Program-made: the position numbers and the translations under genes
DNA from: Bacillota bacterium
GTDB taxonomy: Bacteria > Bacillota > Clostridia > Lachnospirales > Lachnospiraceae
Assembly (NCBI GenBank): GCA_023414355.1
Contig: JAEZOB010000040.1
Coordinates: 1-64,000, forward strand
Length of the DNA: 64,000 bases
Direction of reading: 5' to 3'
The notes under the pieces: generated by a model
The model's input: only the letters and a program-made list of their open reading frames with translations
Database searches by the model: none
What the model was told of the DNA's origin: nothing
In this document: positions 24,334 to 33,975 of the stretch, piece by piece
Position numbering within the stretch: position 1 is the first letter of the stretch
Layout of the letters: each line of letters opens with the position of its first letter

Positions 24334-24545
24334 TGGAGAAGGCCGTTTTGGATAGGACCTTAAATAATTTGATTATTTATACCAAGGTCGCGACTATATG
24401 TTAGTGCAATAAGGAGTAAATTAATTTACATGATTTATGGAAGCGTGAAATGGTTTCTGTTATAATTTAACTTAGTAACATTGATAAAGCATAAATTACT
24501 GGTGCTACTGACAAAATAAATTACTAGAACGGAGAAGAGAAAATT

Positions 24546-26591
24546 ATGGACAAAAGATGGAAAGCAATATCGAAAATATTGATAGCAGTACTGTGCATTT
24601 CTGAATTGTTGTTACCTATGGGAAGATATAATACGGTGATGGCGCAGGCAGAGACTAGAAGCACCTCAAGTGAAAAACTTGGGATTGAGAATATATATTA
24701 TCCGGAGTTAACTAATCAGGCCGGTGTAAATACTTATTATACAAGATTAGACTATGGTAGGAGTGAAGGTACTGGAAAAGGAGTCTCCATGCTGATTTGT
24801 GAATATATGCAGGATGGCATGGTAAACTGGAACAGTACCAGGAATATTTATCAGTACATTGTCCCGGATGCAAAAATTACATATAAAACGATTAATAATT
24901 ATCATGATACCGTTGGTCAACTAGCAGATGATTTATTAGAGAGTAGTAATATTGTTGTTCTGCCCAAATTTGATATGAAAGATCCCAATCTACTTTCAAA
25001 GCTACAGAAACATATTGATACTTATTTTGTGCTATTTGCAGATAGTGAAGAGACTAAAAATCAGGAATTCCTAACGGCACTTAAAAACATAAGTGAGCAA
25101 CCGAATGTATTACTGGTTGGAAGCTGTAACAACCGTTATTTTAATAATAATAGAATTGGAAAAGATGCTGTATCTTATGTGGATTGTTTCGCTCAGCCAC
25201 AGATATCAATTATGAGTAATGAATATAGTATACATTATAGCTTATTTAGTGAAAGAAATACGAATGAAAGTGAACTGGCAGATAATACAGTTTGTCTGGC
25301 TGCCTCCGGTTTAGCGATTTTGATTCAAAATAATAACTCGATGAGTAATGTGGGCGATTATTTTAAGAATAATTCTAAAGAATGGGAAATTGATTTCACG
25401 TATGATAGTAATCCGGAGTTCAGAGGAACAACATGTAAAGTGCCGTTACTGGATTACAAGTTTTTGTTTAAGAAAACGGATGGCTCTAATTACTCATTGG
25501 AAAGCTATAAAGTACCTTCTCAATATACAGGAAAAGGCCTAAACATCTGCCTTATTGATATGCAATTTAACAAAGACTATTCCTTTACTAGAAATTATAT
25601 TACTAAGGAAATAATGTTCCCAAGCAATCTGAAAGGATACGATGATCTGACAAAGACGAAACCCGGACATGCTAATGTTATGGCATCCGTTTTGAAGACA
25701 ATTGTCCCAGATGCTAACGTTACTCTGCTGTATACAAAAAATTCTGCACAATATGAAAAAGCAGCCTTGGATTGGGTGCTGAAGCATAAAGACATGGTGG
25801 ATATCGTATCCATGAGTTGGGCTGTATCAGAAAATAAGGATAAGGAAATGCTTAAAAAAATACAACAAATCGGAGCTTCCGGTATAACGATTCACTGGTT
25901 CTGGATACCGGAGTCTGCTGATACCAATGGGAATATCATAGTGCCTAGTGCTTATTCGTCTAAATTAGATAATATGACGACAGAGAAGTTGGCCAGTGAT
26001 GTCAGAGTTATGGACAGTTTTTTCATGGATTATGAAACTACATCAAGCAGGGAATGGGGTAATTCACAAACCTCACCCACAGTGGCAGGTTTAGTTGCTA
26101 TCATCAAACAGATACAACCGAATATAACAGGAGATGAAATTAAGAAGCTCTTCCGGGAATTTGCTATTGAAGTTGAGAGCCCATATGCTGATGGATTACC
26201 GGACATGGAAAGAATTACAACATTGCTTTCAAAGAAGTTAACCTATGTCAGTGATATTAAGATAAATACTAATCAAATCAATATCAGTGCTTCAGGAGTG
26301 ACAGACATAAAAGTAAATGGAATTTCTTATGGAACTGATCCCAGCCTTAATATTCCTTATAAAGCTTCTTATCTAGTAGCAATTGATAAAAAGGGAAAGA
26401 GGTATGCAGAAGGAACCCAGTTGATCGATTTGGATTTGGTGAAAAGTTCACAAGGAATATATTATATTGATTCTACATTTACTGGTTCAATTGAAACTGA
26501 TCAAGGGAAAATAGTAATGACAAGAGGTTTAAATAAAATTGGAGATAAGAAAGTGAGTAGTGTCGAGAATATTACCGTTATGTATAAGTAA
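24546..26591 (+). CDS. Secreted subtilase-like protein with duplicated domain
   Basis: The 681-residue protein has a signal peptide (1-34). Its second half is a subtilisin (S8) domain in which the triad can be placed: Asp338 in CLIDMQF, His375 in PGHANVMASVL and Ser507 in GNSQTSPTVAGLVA. The usual AGN oxyanion segment is not recognisable, so activity is uncertain. The first half (about 75-265) repeats the layout but is degenerate: Glu86 at the Asp position, His120 in HDTVGQLADDL, and no Ser. A small beta domain ends the protein. TGTTATAAT near 24461 is a likely promoter element. Confidence 0.75.
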   Translation: MDKRWKAISKILIAVLCISELLLPMGRYNTVMAQAETRSTSSEKLGIENIYYPELTNQAGVNTYYTRLDYGRSEGTGKGVSMLICEYMQDGMVNWNSTRNIYQYIVPDAKITYKTINNYHDTVGQLADDLLESSNIVVLPKFDMKDPNLLSKLQKHIDTYFVLFADSEETKNQEFLTALKNISEQPNVLLVGSCNNRYFNNNRIGKDAVSYVDCFAQPQISIMSNEYSIHYSLFSERNTNESELADNTVCLAASGLAILIQNNNSMSNVGDYFKNNSKEWEIDFTYDSNPEFRGTTCKVPLLDYKFLFKKTDGSNYSLESYKVPSQYTGKGLNICLIDMQFNKDYSFTRNYITKEIMFPSNLKGYDDLTKTKPGHANVMASVLKTIVPDANVTLLYTKNSAQYEKAALDWVLKHKDMVDIVSMSWAVSENKDKEMLKKIQQIGASGITIHWFWIPESADTNGNIIVPSAYSSKLDNMTTEKLASDVRVMDSFFMDYETTSSREWGNSQTSPTVAGLVAIIKQIQPNITGDEIKKLFREFAIEVESPYADGLPDMERITTLLSKKLTYVSDIKINTNQINISASGVTDIKVNGISYGTDPSLNIPYKASYLVAIDKKGKRYAEGTQLIDLDLVKSSQGIYYIDSTFTGSIETDQGKIVMTRGLNKIGDKKVSSVENITVMYK

Positions 26592-26598
26592 GAGTGCG

Positions 26599-26635
26599 AA
26601 GGGATCGGTGTTTAAACTTTTAACACCGATCCCTT
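26599..26635 (+). terminator. Terminator-like hairpin after the subtilase gene
   Basis: AAGGGATCGGTGTT (26599-26612) pairs perfectly with AACACCGATCCCTT (26622-26635), followed by a pyrimidine-rich CTTCTC rather than a full T-tract. Confidence 0.65.
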
Positions 26636-26682
26636 CTTCTCGTCATAACATATAATAAACACAATCGATCGTGAGGTTTCAG

Positions 26683-27987
26683 ATGGAGATATATGTAGTA
26701 CAACCAGGGGATACAATTTATTCTATCGCTGCTCAGTTCGGAGTTTCCGCAGAAGAATTAATACAGGATAATGAGTTGGCCAGCCCGTTAGAATTAGTTG
26801 TAGGACAGACAATAGTAATCGCGTATCCAAAACAGATATATACGGTACAGGAGGGGGATACCTTAATTAGTATAGCAGCCACTTACGAAATAACTGTACA
26901 GCAGCTTTTACGAAATAATCCATTTCTGTCAGGTAATGCTTCTGTATCTCCGGGAGAAAGCTTAGTAATAAGCTATAATACAACCAGAGCCTTGATCACA
27001 AATGGTCTGGTCTACCCTTATGTAGAGGAAGAAAGCCTTAGAAAAACCCTGCCGAATCTCACTTATATGACTGTCTATAATTACAGAATCATTGCTCCCG
27101 GAGAGATCATCAGCTATTATGACGATGAGAGTATTATTCGGTTGGCAAGGGAATACGGTACAATAACGCTCATGATGGCTACCACCGTATCCTTACAGGG
27201 AGAACCCAATATAGACCTCGTCTATAGTCTTTTAACAATTGAAGAATATCAAGATAACGTTATTAATGGAGTATTGGAAATTATGAAATCCAAAGGTTAC
27301 CAAGGAGTTAATTTTCTTTATAATTTCATGACGGAAACAAATCAGTCATTATATTATTATTTTACAGCAAAGGCTGCCAGTCGTATACGAGCGGAAGGCT
27401 TTCTCTTCTTTGTAACCTTTAACCTGAATGTTACATTTACGAATGCGCTTGCCGTCAATAATGTCGATTATGCACCAATCAGCCAGGTGGCAGACGGAAT
27501 TATATTCATGCAGATTATCTGGGGGACCAATTATGGGCCGCCGTCACCTGTAAGTAATACAAGTAACTTAATCAGTTTTATTGAGAACACGGTTACTACA
27601 CTTCCTCCGGAGAAGCTTATCCTGGGGAGCTCTGTCATCAGCTATGATTGGAAACTGCCATTTATCCCGGGAAGTACAACCGCAAATGCACTTTCAATAA
27701 ACTCTGCTTTAGGATTGGCATATGATACCGGCTCAATGATTCAATTTGATGATTTATCCATGACACCTTATTTTTACTATAGCAGAATAAGTGTTAATAA
27801 AGTCGAACAACATATCGTTTGGTCATTGGATGCACGAAGCATCGATTCCATTGGTCAGATAGTAAATAATTATAGCCTCACAGGAATTGGGGTCTGGAAT
27901 GTTATGATTTATTATGGGCAGCTTTGGCTGGTACTAAGAGCTCAATTTGACATCACAAAGCTGCTGCCAGAAAGTTTCATGGAGTAA
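26683..27987 (+). CDS. LysM-LysM-GH18 protein (SleL/YaaH-like) without catalytic motif
   Basis: Two LysM peptidoglycan-binding repeats (about residues 2-48 and 52-98, each with a QPGDTI/QEGDTL motif) precede a glycoside hydrolase 18 barrel. Spore cortex lytic SleL/YaaH enzymes have this layout and carry the DxxxDxE signature after a GYxG turn. Here that segment reads GVNFLYNF (208-215), with Leu, Tyr and Asn at the acidic positions, so the protein is probably not an active hydrolase. The ATG at 26683 follows GTGAGG. It may bind the spore or cell wall as a pseudoenzyme. Confidence 0.8.
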   Translation: MEIYVVQPGDTIYSIAAQFGVSAEELIQDNELASPLELVVGQTIVIAYPKQIYTVQEGDTLISIAATYEITVQQLLRNNPFLSGNASVSPGESLVISYNTTRALITNGLVYPYVEEESLRKTLPNLTYMTVYNYRIIAPGEIISYYDDESIIRLAREYGTITLMMATTVSLQGEPNIDLVYSLLTIEEYQDNVINGVLEIMKSKGYQGVNFLYNFMTETNQSLYYYFTAKAASRIRAEGFLFFVTFNLNVTFTNALAVNNVDYAPISQVADGIIFMQIIWGTNYGPPSPVSNTSNLISFIENTVTTLPPEKLILGSSVISYDWKLPFIPGSTTANALSINSALGLAYDTGSMIQFDDLSMTPYFYYSRISVNKVEQHIVWSLDARSIDSIGQIVNNYSLTGIGVWNVMIYYGQLWLVLRAQFDITKLLPESFME

Positions 27988-28105
27988 CCTGTTGCGAAAA
28001 AAGCCGAAAACTCAATTTATATCTGGAATTACCTCCCTTATCTGTTATAATGAAATCTACGTATAAAATTAAGTGACGGATAAAGAAAAAGGGGAGTAAA
28101 ATCAT

Positions 28106-29368
28106 ATGAGAGAGAAAATCAAGCGGATGCGTCCGGAGATAGTAATGTTCATCATTCTGATTTCAGCCGTAGCCTTGGGAAATGGTTTAAGCGATGCGGT
28201 TTATTCTAATTATTTTAAAGAAGTGTATCATGTTACCGCATTTCAGAGAGGTTTTATAGAATTTCCGAGAGAATTGCCGGGACTTCTGTGTGCCTTTGTA
28301 ATTGCAGCGCTGGGCTTCTTAGGAGATATCAGGGTTGCGTTTATCGCGCAGGTACTTGCGGCAGTCGGCGTAACATTGCTCGGACTTTTGACCCCCTCCT
28401 TTGGTGTAATGTTGATCTTCCTTTTCATTAATTCAATGGGGATGCATTTATTTATGCCGCTATCAGATTCCATCGGTATGTCGCTGGCTGAACCGGATCG
28501 AATTGGTAAGCGTATGGGCCAATTCTCCAGCGTTAGGGCTGCCTTTAGTATGGTTGCAGCTTTACTGGTATTCTTCGGCTTTCGTTTCAAGATGTTTTCC
28601 TTTGCAACGAATATAAAGTGGATCTTTATCGTATCAGCTGTAGCCTTTCTGTGTGCAGTACTGGCTGCAGCAGTGATGATCGGAAAGGTCAAGCCGAAGA
28701 AAGGGGCTCCTAAGAAACTAAAAATCAAGTTCCGAAAACAATATCGCTATTATTATCTTCTGACAGTATTAAAAGGAGTCCAGAAACAGATCGCGTATGT
28801 GTACGGAACGTGGGTTATCGTGGATTTACTGCTGAAGAAAGCAGATACTCTGGCGATCCTGACGATCGTGGTAACCTTTATCTCCATCTTCTTCTTAAGC
28901 AAGCTCGGAAGATGGATGGATAAATTCGGAATTAAGAAAATGATGTACCTGGATGCCCTTACTTTTATCATAATATATATTATTTATGGATTTGTCGTAT
29001 GGGGAGTGGTAGAAGGTGTACTTCCGGATCACGGTTGGTCAGTCATCTTTATTTACCTGCTGTTTATCTCTGATCGACTTTCGATGCAGATCGGTATGGT
29101 AAATTCCATTTATTTAAGATCTATAGCAGTTGATCCTGAGGAGGTAACGTCCACTTTGTCTACGGGTATCAGTCTGGATCATTTTGTATCCATTATAGCA
29201 GCACTTGCAGGAGGATTAATCTGGGCAAAATGGGGCAGCCAATGGGTATTTTTCCTGGCTGCAGCTTTCTCACTCGGAAACTTATATGTAGCTGTCAAAG
29301 TACAGCCGGAAAAAGAGAAGGAAGCAGCAGAAAAGCTTCGGGAGCAGCTTCGGATAGATAAGAAATAG
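28106..29368 (+). CDS. Major facilitator superfamily transporter
   Basis: The 420-residue protein has about twelve membrane helices and a long basic central loop (VKPKKGAPKKLKIKFRKQ), the MFS plan. AAAAGGGGAG precedes the ATG. The substrate cannot be predicted. It stands alone between a LysM protein and a tocopherol-cyclase-family gene. Confidence 0.8.
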   Translation: MREKIKRMRPEIVMFIILISAVALGNGLSDAVYSNYFKEVYHVTAFQRGFIEFPRELPGLLCAFVIAALGFLGDIRVAFIAQVLAAVGVTLLGLLTPSFGVMLIFLFINSMGMHLFMPLSDSIGMSLAEPDRIGKRMGQFSSVRAAFSMVAALLVFFGFRFKMFSFATNIKWIFIVSAVAFLCAVLAAAVMIGKVKPKKGAPKKLKIKFRKQYRYYYLLTVLKGVQKQIAYVYGTWVIVDLLLKKADTLAILTIVVTFISIFFLSKLGRWMDKFGIKKMMYLDALTFIIIYIIYGFVVWGVVEGVLPDHGWSVIFIYLLFISDRLSMQIGMVNSIYLRSIAVDPEEVTSTLSTGISLDHFVSIIAALAGGLIWAKWGSQWVFFLAAAFSLGNLYVAVKVQPEKEKEAAEKLREQLRIDKK

Positions 29369-29423
29369 AATAAGCTGTTTTATCGTATAATCTCTGTCAT
29401 TTAGTAAATCATATTAGTGATTT

Positions 29424-30311
29424 TTGATTACGATAGAGGAGGGAAATACGATAATCAGACGAAAAAGATATTTTAAAGGCTGGTATTTTAAGAATCAGAC
29501 GGGCTCTGAGGTAATATCCTTTATACCGGCATATCATATTGATCGGAAAGGCATTCATTCGGCATCGCTTCAGGTTATTACACTTGAGGAATCCTATCGG
29601 ATATTTTATCCGATTGAGGACTTCTACGCATCAAGAGGAAGACTTGCAGTTCGGTTGGGCAATAATGTATTTTCTGATCGTGGGATCATTGTAAATATTA
29701 AGGCAGAAGAGTTGGATCTATCCGGGAGGCTCTATTATTCTCCTTATCATCCGCCTCACCGGGATATCATGGGACCCTTCCGATATGCTCCGCATCTGCA
29801 GTGCAGGCATAGCATATATAGCATGGCTCATGGTATCAAGGGTTATCTTGATTTAAACGGAAGAAGAATCGAATTTAATCAAGGTGTAGGTTATACAGAG
29901 GGCGATCAGGGAAGAGGATTTCCGAGCAATTATCTGTGGACTCAGTGCAGCTGGAGGGATCGAAGCATCAATTCGCTCATGGCTTCGGTAGCTAATGTAA
30001 AGGTCGGCTGTATCGGATTTCCCGGCTGCATCTGTAGCATTCGTTATCGTGGAAGAGAAATCCGGCTGGCTACTTATCTGGGAGCACAAATCCTCGTGTA
30101 TAACCGAAGGGAATTGTGGATAAAGCAGGGGAAATTCGACTTTCGTGTGGAAATACTCTCGAAGGAGGAGAGCCACCTGTTAGCCCCTGTGAGGGGAAGA
30201 ATGCTTCGAACCGTATACGAAAGTGTAAATACAAAAATTCATTATCAGCTTTTATATGCAGAGGATACCGTGTTTGACTTTATCGGACAAGGCTGTTATG
30301 AGTGTGGATGA
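29424..30311 (+). CDS. Tocopherol-cyclase-family (PF14249-like) protein
   Basis: The protein resembles the tocopherol cyclase-like beta-sandwich family: KRYFKGWYFKNQ near the start and GYTEGDQGRGFPSNYLWTQ in the middle, matching the family's E-x-D-x-G-x-x-FP-x-x-x-W pattern. Bacterial members have unknown roles, possibly lipid-related. The start is odd. TTG 29424 opens the frame but has no ribosome binding site, while AGAGGAGGG at 29436-29443 points to a start near 29448-29451, where only ACG and ATA codons occur. Confidence 0.72.
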   Translation: MITIEEGNTIIRRKRYFKGWYFKNQTGSEVISFIPAYHIDRKGIHSASLQVITLEESYRIFYPIEDFYASRGRLAVRLGNNVFSDRGIIVNIKAEELDLSGRLYYSPYHPPHRDIMGPFRYAPHLQCRHSIYSMAHGIKGYLDLNGRRIEFNQGVGYTEGDQGRGFPSNYLWTQCSWRDRSINSLMASVANVKVGCIGFPGCICSIRYRGREIRLATYLGAQILVYNRRELWIKQGKFDFRVEILSKEESHLLAPVRGRMLRTVYESVNTKIHYQLLYAEDTVFDFIGQGCYECG

Positions 30312-30401
30312 AATGAGAGTTTTCTTCAAATACTATGGAAGGACAGAAAACCCGGTTCAAACTTAATTTGCGCATTAGGCTTGCGAAGAAATGGAGTTAA
30401 T

Positions 30402-30557
30402 ATGGACGATAGAATTCAGAATACACAGGAGAAGGATACGGGAATGCCGGAAAAGCATACAGAACAGGATGCAAATAATAATAACAGCTCAGAAGTGACA
30501 AACCCAATCCCTTCTACGGCAACGCCACCAATCCCTTCTGAAATGCCGACGAGATAA
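30402..30557 (+). CDS. Small disordered protein (51 aa)
   Basis: The frame begins MDDRIQNTQEKDTGMPEKHT and continues with Asn, Ser and Pro-rich low-complexity sequence. GGAG precedes the ATG, and a good terminator follows at 30595-30631. It has no hydrophobic segment. Unrecognised; the clean signals around it support expression. Confidence 0.5.
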   Translation: MDDRIQNTQEKDTGMPEKHTEQDANNNNSSEVTNPIPSTATPPIPSEMPTR

Positions 30558-30594
30558 ATTAAGCAGGCGAATATAAAAAAGTCTTTTTAACAAT

Positions 30595-30631
30595 AGCCCA
30601 ATAAAGCAGGTTGTTCCTGCTTTGTCGGGCT
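30595..30631 (+). terminator. Intrinsic terminator
   Basis: AGCCC...AAAGCAGG pairs with CCTGCTTT...GGGCT around a TTGTT loop, followed by TTCTT. It ends the 30402-30557 unit. Confidence 0.75.
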
Positions 30632-30672
30632 TTCTTAAAATTCGTATTTTATTTATGGCAGCCGGGATAATA

Positions 30673-30858
30673 TTATCTGGTCAGCTTATCGATTTCGCTC
30701 TCTCTGCGGGCGGAAGTTCCATCTCCGATATCAACAAACTTGGGATTCTTGGCAAGATCGATCGATTCGGTAGTTCTGGTAAAATGCTCATCATAAGACA
30801 TGGAATTCATTTTTTTGATAATCTTCTTTTCTGAATTTGCTTTATCTTTTTTTAACAT
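30673..30858 (-). CDS. Small basic protein (61 aa), unknown
   Basis: Starting at ATG 30858 behind GGAGGTGG, the product is MLKKDKANSEKKIIKKMNSM followed by a mixed charged region ending ESEIDKLTR. It has a Lys-rich N-terminus and a polar C-terminus. It faces the terminator of the preceding unit. Unrecognised. Confidence 0.55.
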   Translation of the reverse strand: MLKKDKANSEKKIIKKMNSMSYDEHFTRTTESIDLAKNPKFVDIGDGTSARRESEIDKLTR

Positions 30859-31027
30859 AATAACCACCTCCATATTAATACTATAGCACCATTTTATATT
30901 GGTTTCAATAGTACCCATTATGCATTTAAAAAAGTGAATGCTTCTTTTACATCACATAAATTACTCTGTAAATGAAATACTAAATGAAATACCAGAGGAA
31001 TTAAGCTATGCACAGGAGGATTTATTT

Positions 31028-31291
31028 ATGAATAAGAAAAGATATCAATGCCCGATCTGCAGCAGTGAGGATATGACCCTAAAACATGAGGCAGGTTATG
31101 TATATTCCTATGCTCTGGACGAAGATGCGCCCGGACATAACAATGAAGAGGAGTTTCTTTCCTATCTTTACGACAGAAGAGAACAGAAGGATAGTAGAAC
31201 CTATATCCAATGTAACAAATGCGGAGCCCAGTATCCGTATACCTTCTTGAACGGTGTTCTTGAAATGGAGGAATCGGATAGGATGATTTAA
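31028..31291 (+). CDS. Zinc-ribbon-containing small protein
   Basis: The 87-residue protein starts at ATG 31028 behind GGAGG. It has CPIC at about residues 8-11 and CNKC at about 63-66, so the two pairs could form one zinc site separated by a 50-residue acidic insert. The role is unknown; the ends resemble nucleic-acid-binding zinc ribbons. Confidence 0.65.
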   Translation: MNKKRYQCPICSSEDMTLKHEAGYVYSYALDEDAPGHNNEEEFLSYLYDRREQKDSRTYIQCNKCGAQYPYTFLNGVLEMEESDRMI

Positions 31292-31400
31292 ATCAACAGC
31301 CGGAAGAAGGCTTTACGAAAAAGGGTGGTATTTTATCACTACCGTTGTATAATAATGGTAGTGCAGAAATGCGTACGGATGAGAAACGGAGGGGAAGGAT

Positions 31401-32234
31401 ATGAACGTAAAAAAGATAGTAATCGGACTCCTGATGATTAATCTCCTGGAGTTTTGTATCGGACTCTTCATGTGGCTGTGGTTGGGGAAAGAAATCATCA
31501 CGAAGGTAAGTATCTATGCATTTCTATCTATGGTATTGATGCTAATCGGCTGCCTGATTACAATCATAGGACTTTACTTTGCCGGAACATATAAAAATGA
31601 TAACCTAACTGACAGTATTCAAAATCTTGAAGAGCTTAATATTAAGCTTAGATCGCAGAGACACGATTATCTGAATCACTTTCAGGTAATCTACGGGTTG
31701 ATGGAGTTGGGAGAGTACGAAGAGGCAAAACGGTATATTGATCCGGTCTTTAAGGATATTATGAAGGTCAGTAAAGCACTCAAGACAGCTCAACCGGCGG
31801 TGAATGCCCTCCTTCAGTCTAAAATCGAAGCAGCCGAACAGAAGAGGATTGATTTGTTTCTGGAGATTCGCTCTGATTTGAAGCATCTTCCAATGGAAGC
31901 CTGGAATCTCTGTAAGGTGCTAGCAAATATCATAGATAATGGAATGAGTGCGCTTGATGGGATGGAACAGGAGAAAAATATCTATGTAATGATCGGAGAG
32001 GATGTAGAGAGTTATACCTTTGATATATCCAATAACGGACCTGAAATTCCTAAGAATCATTTAGAGGATATCTTTAAGCAGGGATTTTCTACGAAGAAGG
32101 AGGAGGAGCACGGTATGGGATTATATATCGTAGCCCGTATTGTGAAGGAAGCAGGCGGGACTATTCATGTGACCTCTGACGCAGCAAAGACAAGCTTCTA
32201 TGTCCGTTTGCCGAAAATGAGGAAGGCCATGTAA
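31401..32234 (+). CDS. Sensor histidine kinase with Spo0B/AgrC-type core
   Basis: The 277-residue protein has two membrane helices (about 5-27 and 33-58), a DHp domain with the HPK10-like box RHDYLNHFQVIYGLMELGEY, and a HATPase domain (NIIDNGMSALDG, FDISNNGPEIP, GMGLYIVARIV). Such kinases pair with LytTR response regulators, and one lies at 34310 in the same direction. It has only two helices rather than the six or seven of AgrC, so any signal is probably sensed in the membrane. Confidence 0.8.
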   Translation: MNVKKIVIGLLMINLLEFCIGLFMWLWLGKEIITKVSIYAFLSMVLMLIGCLITIIGLYFAGTYKNDNLTDSIQNLEELNIKLRSQRHDYLNHFQVIYGLMELGEYEEAKRYIDPVFKDIMKVSKALKTAQPAVNALLQSKIEAAEQKRIDLFLEIRSDLKHLPMEAWNLCKVLANIIDNGMSALDGMEQEKNIYVMIGEDVESYTFDISNNGPEIPKNHLEDIFKQGFSTKKEEEHGMGLYIVARIVKEAGGTIHVTSDAAKTSFYVRLPKMRKAM

Positions 32235-32416
32235 TTTGAACCGTTCAATCTGACAGTATGAAATCATAGATGTATAACTTGGAGTATAAGTATTCCTTTC
32301 TGATAAAAACGGTATAAAGTATATAACAGAGAACGAAAACAATTTTCAAAGAAAAGGAGGCAAACCCTCCTGGTGTAGGTATCGAAATCAAATAATTATT
32401 GGAAGGAGGGTTTTAT

Positions 32417-32911
32417 ATGTTAGGTGAGATGGGTGCAGTACTTGCGATAGCGATTATTCTCTTTATTGCCGGGTTCATACTGGTAGGAGTTGAGATGGCA
32501 ATTCCGGGCTTTGGGGTGCCGGGTATATCAGGTATTCTCTGTCTGGTAGTTGCAATCTTCCTGATTTCGGATTCGTTCGTCGAAGGAGCTGTGATTGCAC
32601 TTATTGTCCTTGGTTTACTAGGTATTATGTTTGCAATCATACTAGGGCTATTATCAAAAGCAAAACTGAAATCGCCATTGATTCTAAAGGATGAGCAGAA
32701 CAAGGAGAAAGGATTTATCAGTAACAGTGATTTAAATTATCTGCTCGGAAAGCAGGGTATAGCAGTGACAGATTTAAGACCTACAGGTACAGCTGATTTT
32801 GACGGGATTGAGTTTGACGTGATATCCGAGAGTAAATATATATCGAAGGATACCAGACTGATTATTTATAAGGTGCAAGGCTCAAAACTGATTGTGAAAG
32901 CGATTAGCTGA
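32417..32911 (+). CDS. NfeD-family membrane protein (short form)
   Basis: This 164-residue protein has three or four membrane helices (about 7-32, 38-56 and 58-80) and a C-terminal OB-fold domain (GKQGIAVTDLRPTGTADFDG), the NfeD core. It lacks the N-terminal protease-like domain of long NfeD proteins such as B. subtilis YqeZ. NfeD proteins work with flotillins, and the flotillin gene follows after 69 bp. The ATG at 32417 is behind GGAAGGAGGG. Confidence 0.85.
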   Translation: MLGEMGAVLAIAIILFIAGFILVGVEMAIPGFGVPGISGILCLVVAIFLISDSFVEGAVIALIVLGLLGIMFAIILGLLSKAKLKSPLILKDEQNKEKGFISNSDLNYLLGKQGIAVTDLRPTGTADFDGIEFDVISESKYISKDTRLIIYKVQGSKLIVKAIS

Positions 32912-32980
32912 TAGAGTACTCATAGAAAGCATTATCAGGGGAATAATATTATAAAATTACATAGAAAGAAGGAATGAATT

Positions 32981-33955
32981 ATGCCAGCAACAATAGGGAT
33001 GGTTGTTTTAATCGGTTTAATCAGTTTATTAATTGTTTTATTTTTTACGTTTGTTCCGGTTGGTCTTTGGATTTCTTCCGTAGCCGCCAATGTCAGGGTC
33101 AGTATATTTAATTTGATCGGTATGCGTTTAAGACGAGTTGTACCGTCAAAGATTGTGCTCCCTTTGATTAAGGCAACGAAAGCCGGACTGAATCTAAATG
33201 TAAATCAGCTGGAGGCACACTATCTGGCTGGTGGTAACGTAGACAGCGTAGTCAATGCCTTGATTGCTTCTGAAAGAGCCGGGATTGAGCTGCATTTTGA
33301 GAAGGCGGCAGCAATTGATTTGGCAGGTCGAGATGTATTCGATGCTGTAAAAATGAGTGTAAACCCCAAAGTAATTGAAACCTCAAATGTCTCGGCAGTT
33401 GCGAAGGATGGTATTGAATTACTGGTTAAAGCAAGAGTAACCGTAAGAGCTAATCTGGAGCGTCTGGTCGGTGGTGCCGGTGAAGCCACGGTGCTTGCGA
33501 GAATTGGCGAAGGCATCGTTACTACGGTTGGCTCTGCAAAGTCCCATAAGGAAGTGCTTGAGAACCCGGATGATATCTCCAAGCGTGTGTTAAGTAAAGG
33601 TCTTGACTCCGGTACAGCGTTTGAGATACTTTCCATCGATATTGCGGATATTGACGTAGGAAGAAATATCGGTGCCCAACTGCAGACACTTCAGGCAGAG
33701 GCTGATAAGAATATTGCGCAAGCAAAGGCTGAGGAGAGAAGAGCCATGGCAGTTGCAAAGGAACAGGAAATGCGTGCGTATGTTGTGGAAGCGGAAGCTG
33801 AAGTTCCGAAGGCAATGGCGTTTGCGTTAAAAGAAGGTAAGCTTGGGGTTATGGATTATTACGATATGCAGAATATTAAAGCAGACACTAAGATGAGAGA
33901 GAAGCTCTCCGAGACTGCAAAGAAGCCGATTGTTGACGATAAGAAAGATAAATAG
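32981..33955 (+). CDS. floA: Flotillin-like protein FloA
   Basis: FloA forms membrane microdomains that scaffold signalling and secretion proteins. The 324-residue protein has an N-terminal membrane hairpin (about 5-30), an SPFH domain, and an Ala/Glu-rich region (AEADKNIAQAKAEERRAMA). Length and the VPSKIVLPLIKATKAGL segment are typical of FloA/YqfA. It forms an nfeD-floA-hypothetical operon like yqeZ-yqfA-yqfB. Confidence 0.93.
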   Translation: MPATIGMVVLIGLISLLIVLFFTFVPVGLWISSVAANVRVSIFNLIGMRLRRVVPSKIVLPLIKATKAGLNLNVNQLEAHYLAGGNVDSVVNALIASERAGIELHFEKAAAIDLAGRDVFDAVKMSVNPKVIETSNVSAVAKDGIELLVKARVTVRANLERLVGGAGEATVLARIGEGIVTTVGSAKSHKEVLENPDDISKRVLSKGLDSGTAFEILSIDIADIDVGRNIGAQLQTLQAEADKNIAQAKAEERRAMAVAKEQEMRAYVVEAEAEVPKAMAFALKEGKLGVMDYYDMQNIKADTKMREKLSETAKKPIVDDKKDK

Positions 33956-33975
33956 GCCAATCGAGGTGAAAGCGG

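Noticed and set aside
24150..24404. An 84-codon open frame with repeated Arg-rich segments
   Set aside because: It is a translation of the 72-bp tandem repeat and of the terminator hairpin. It has no ribosome binding site and the peptide is low-complexity.
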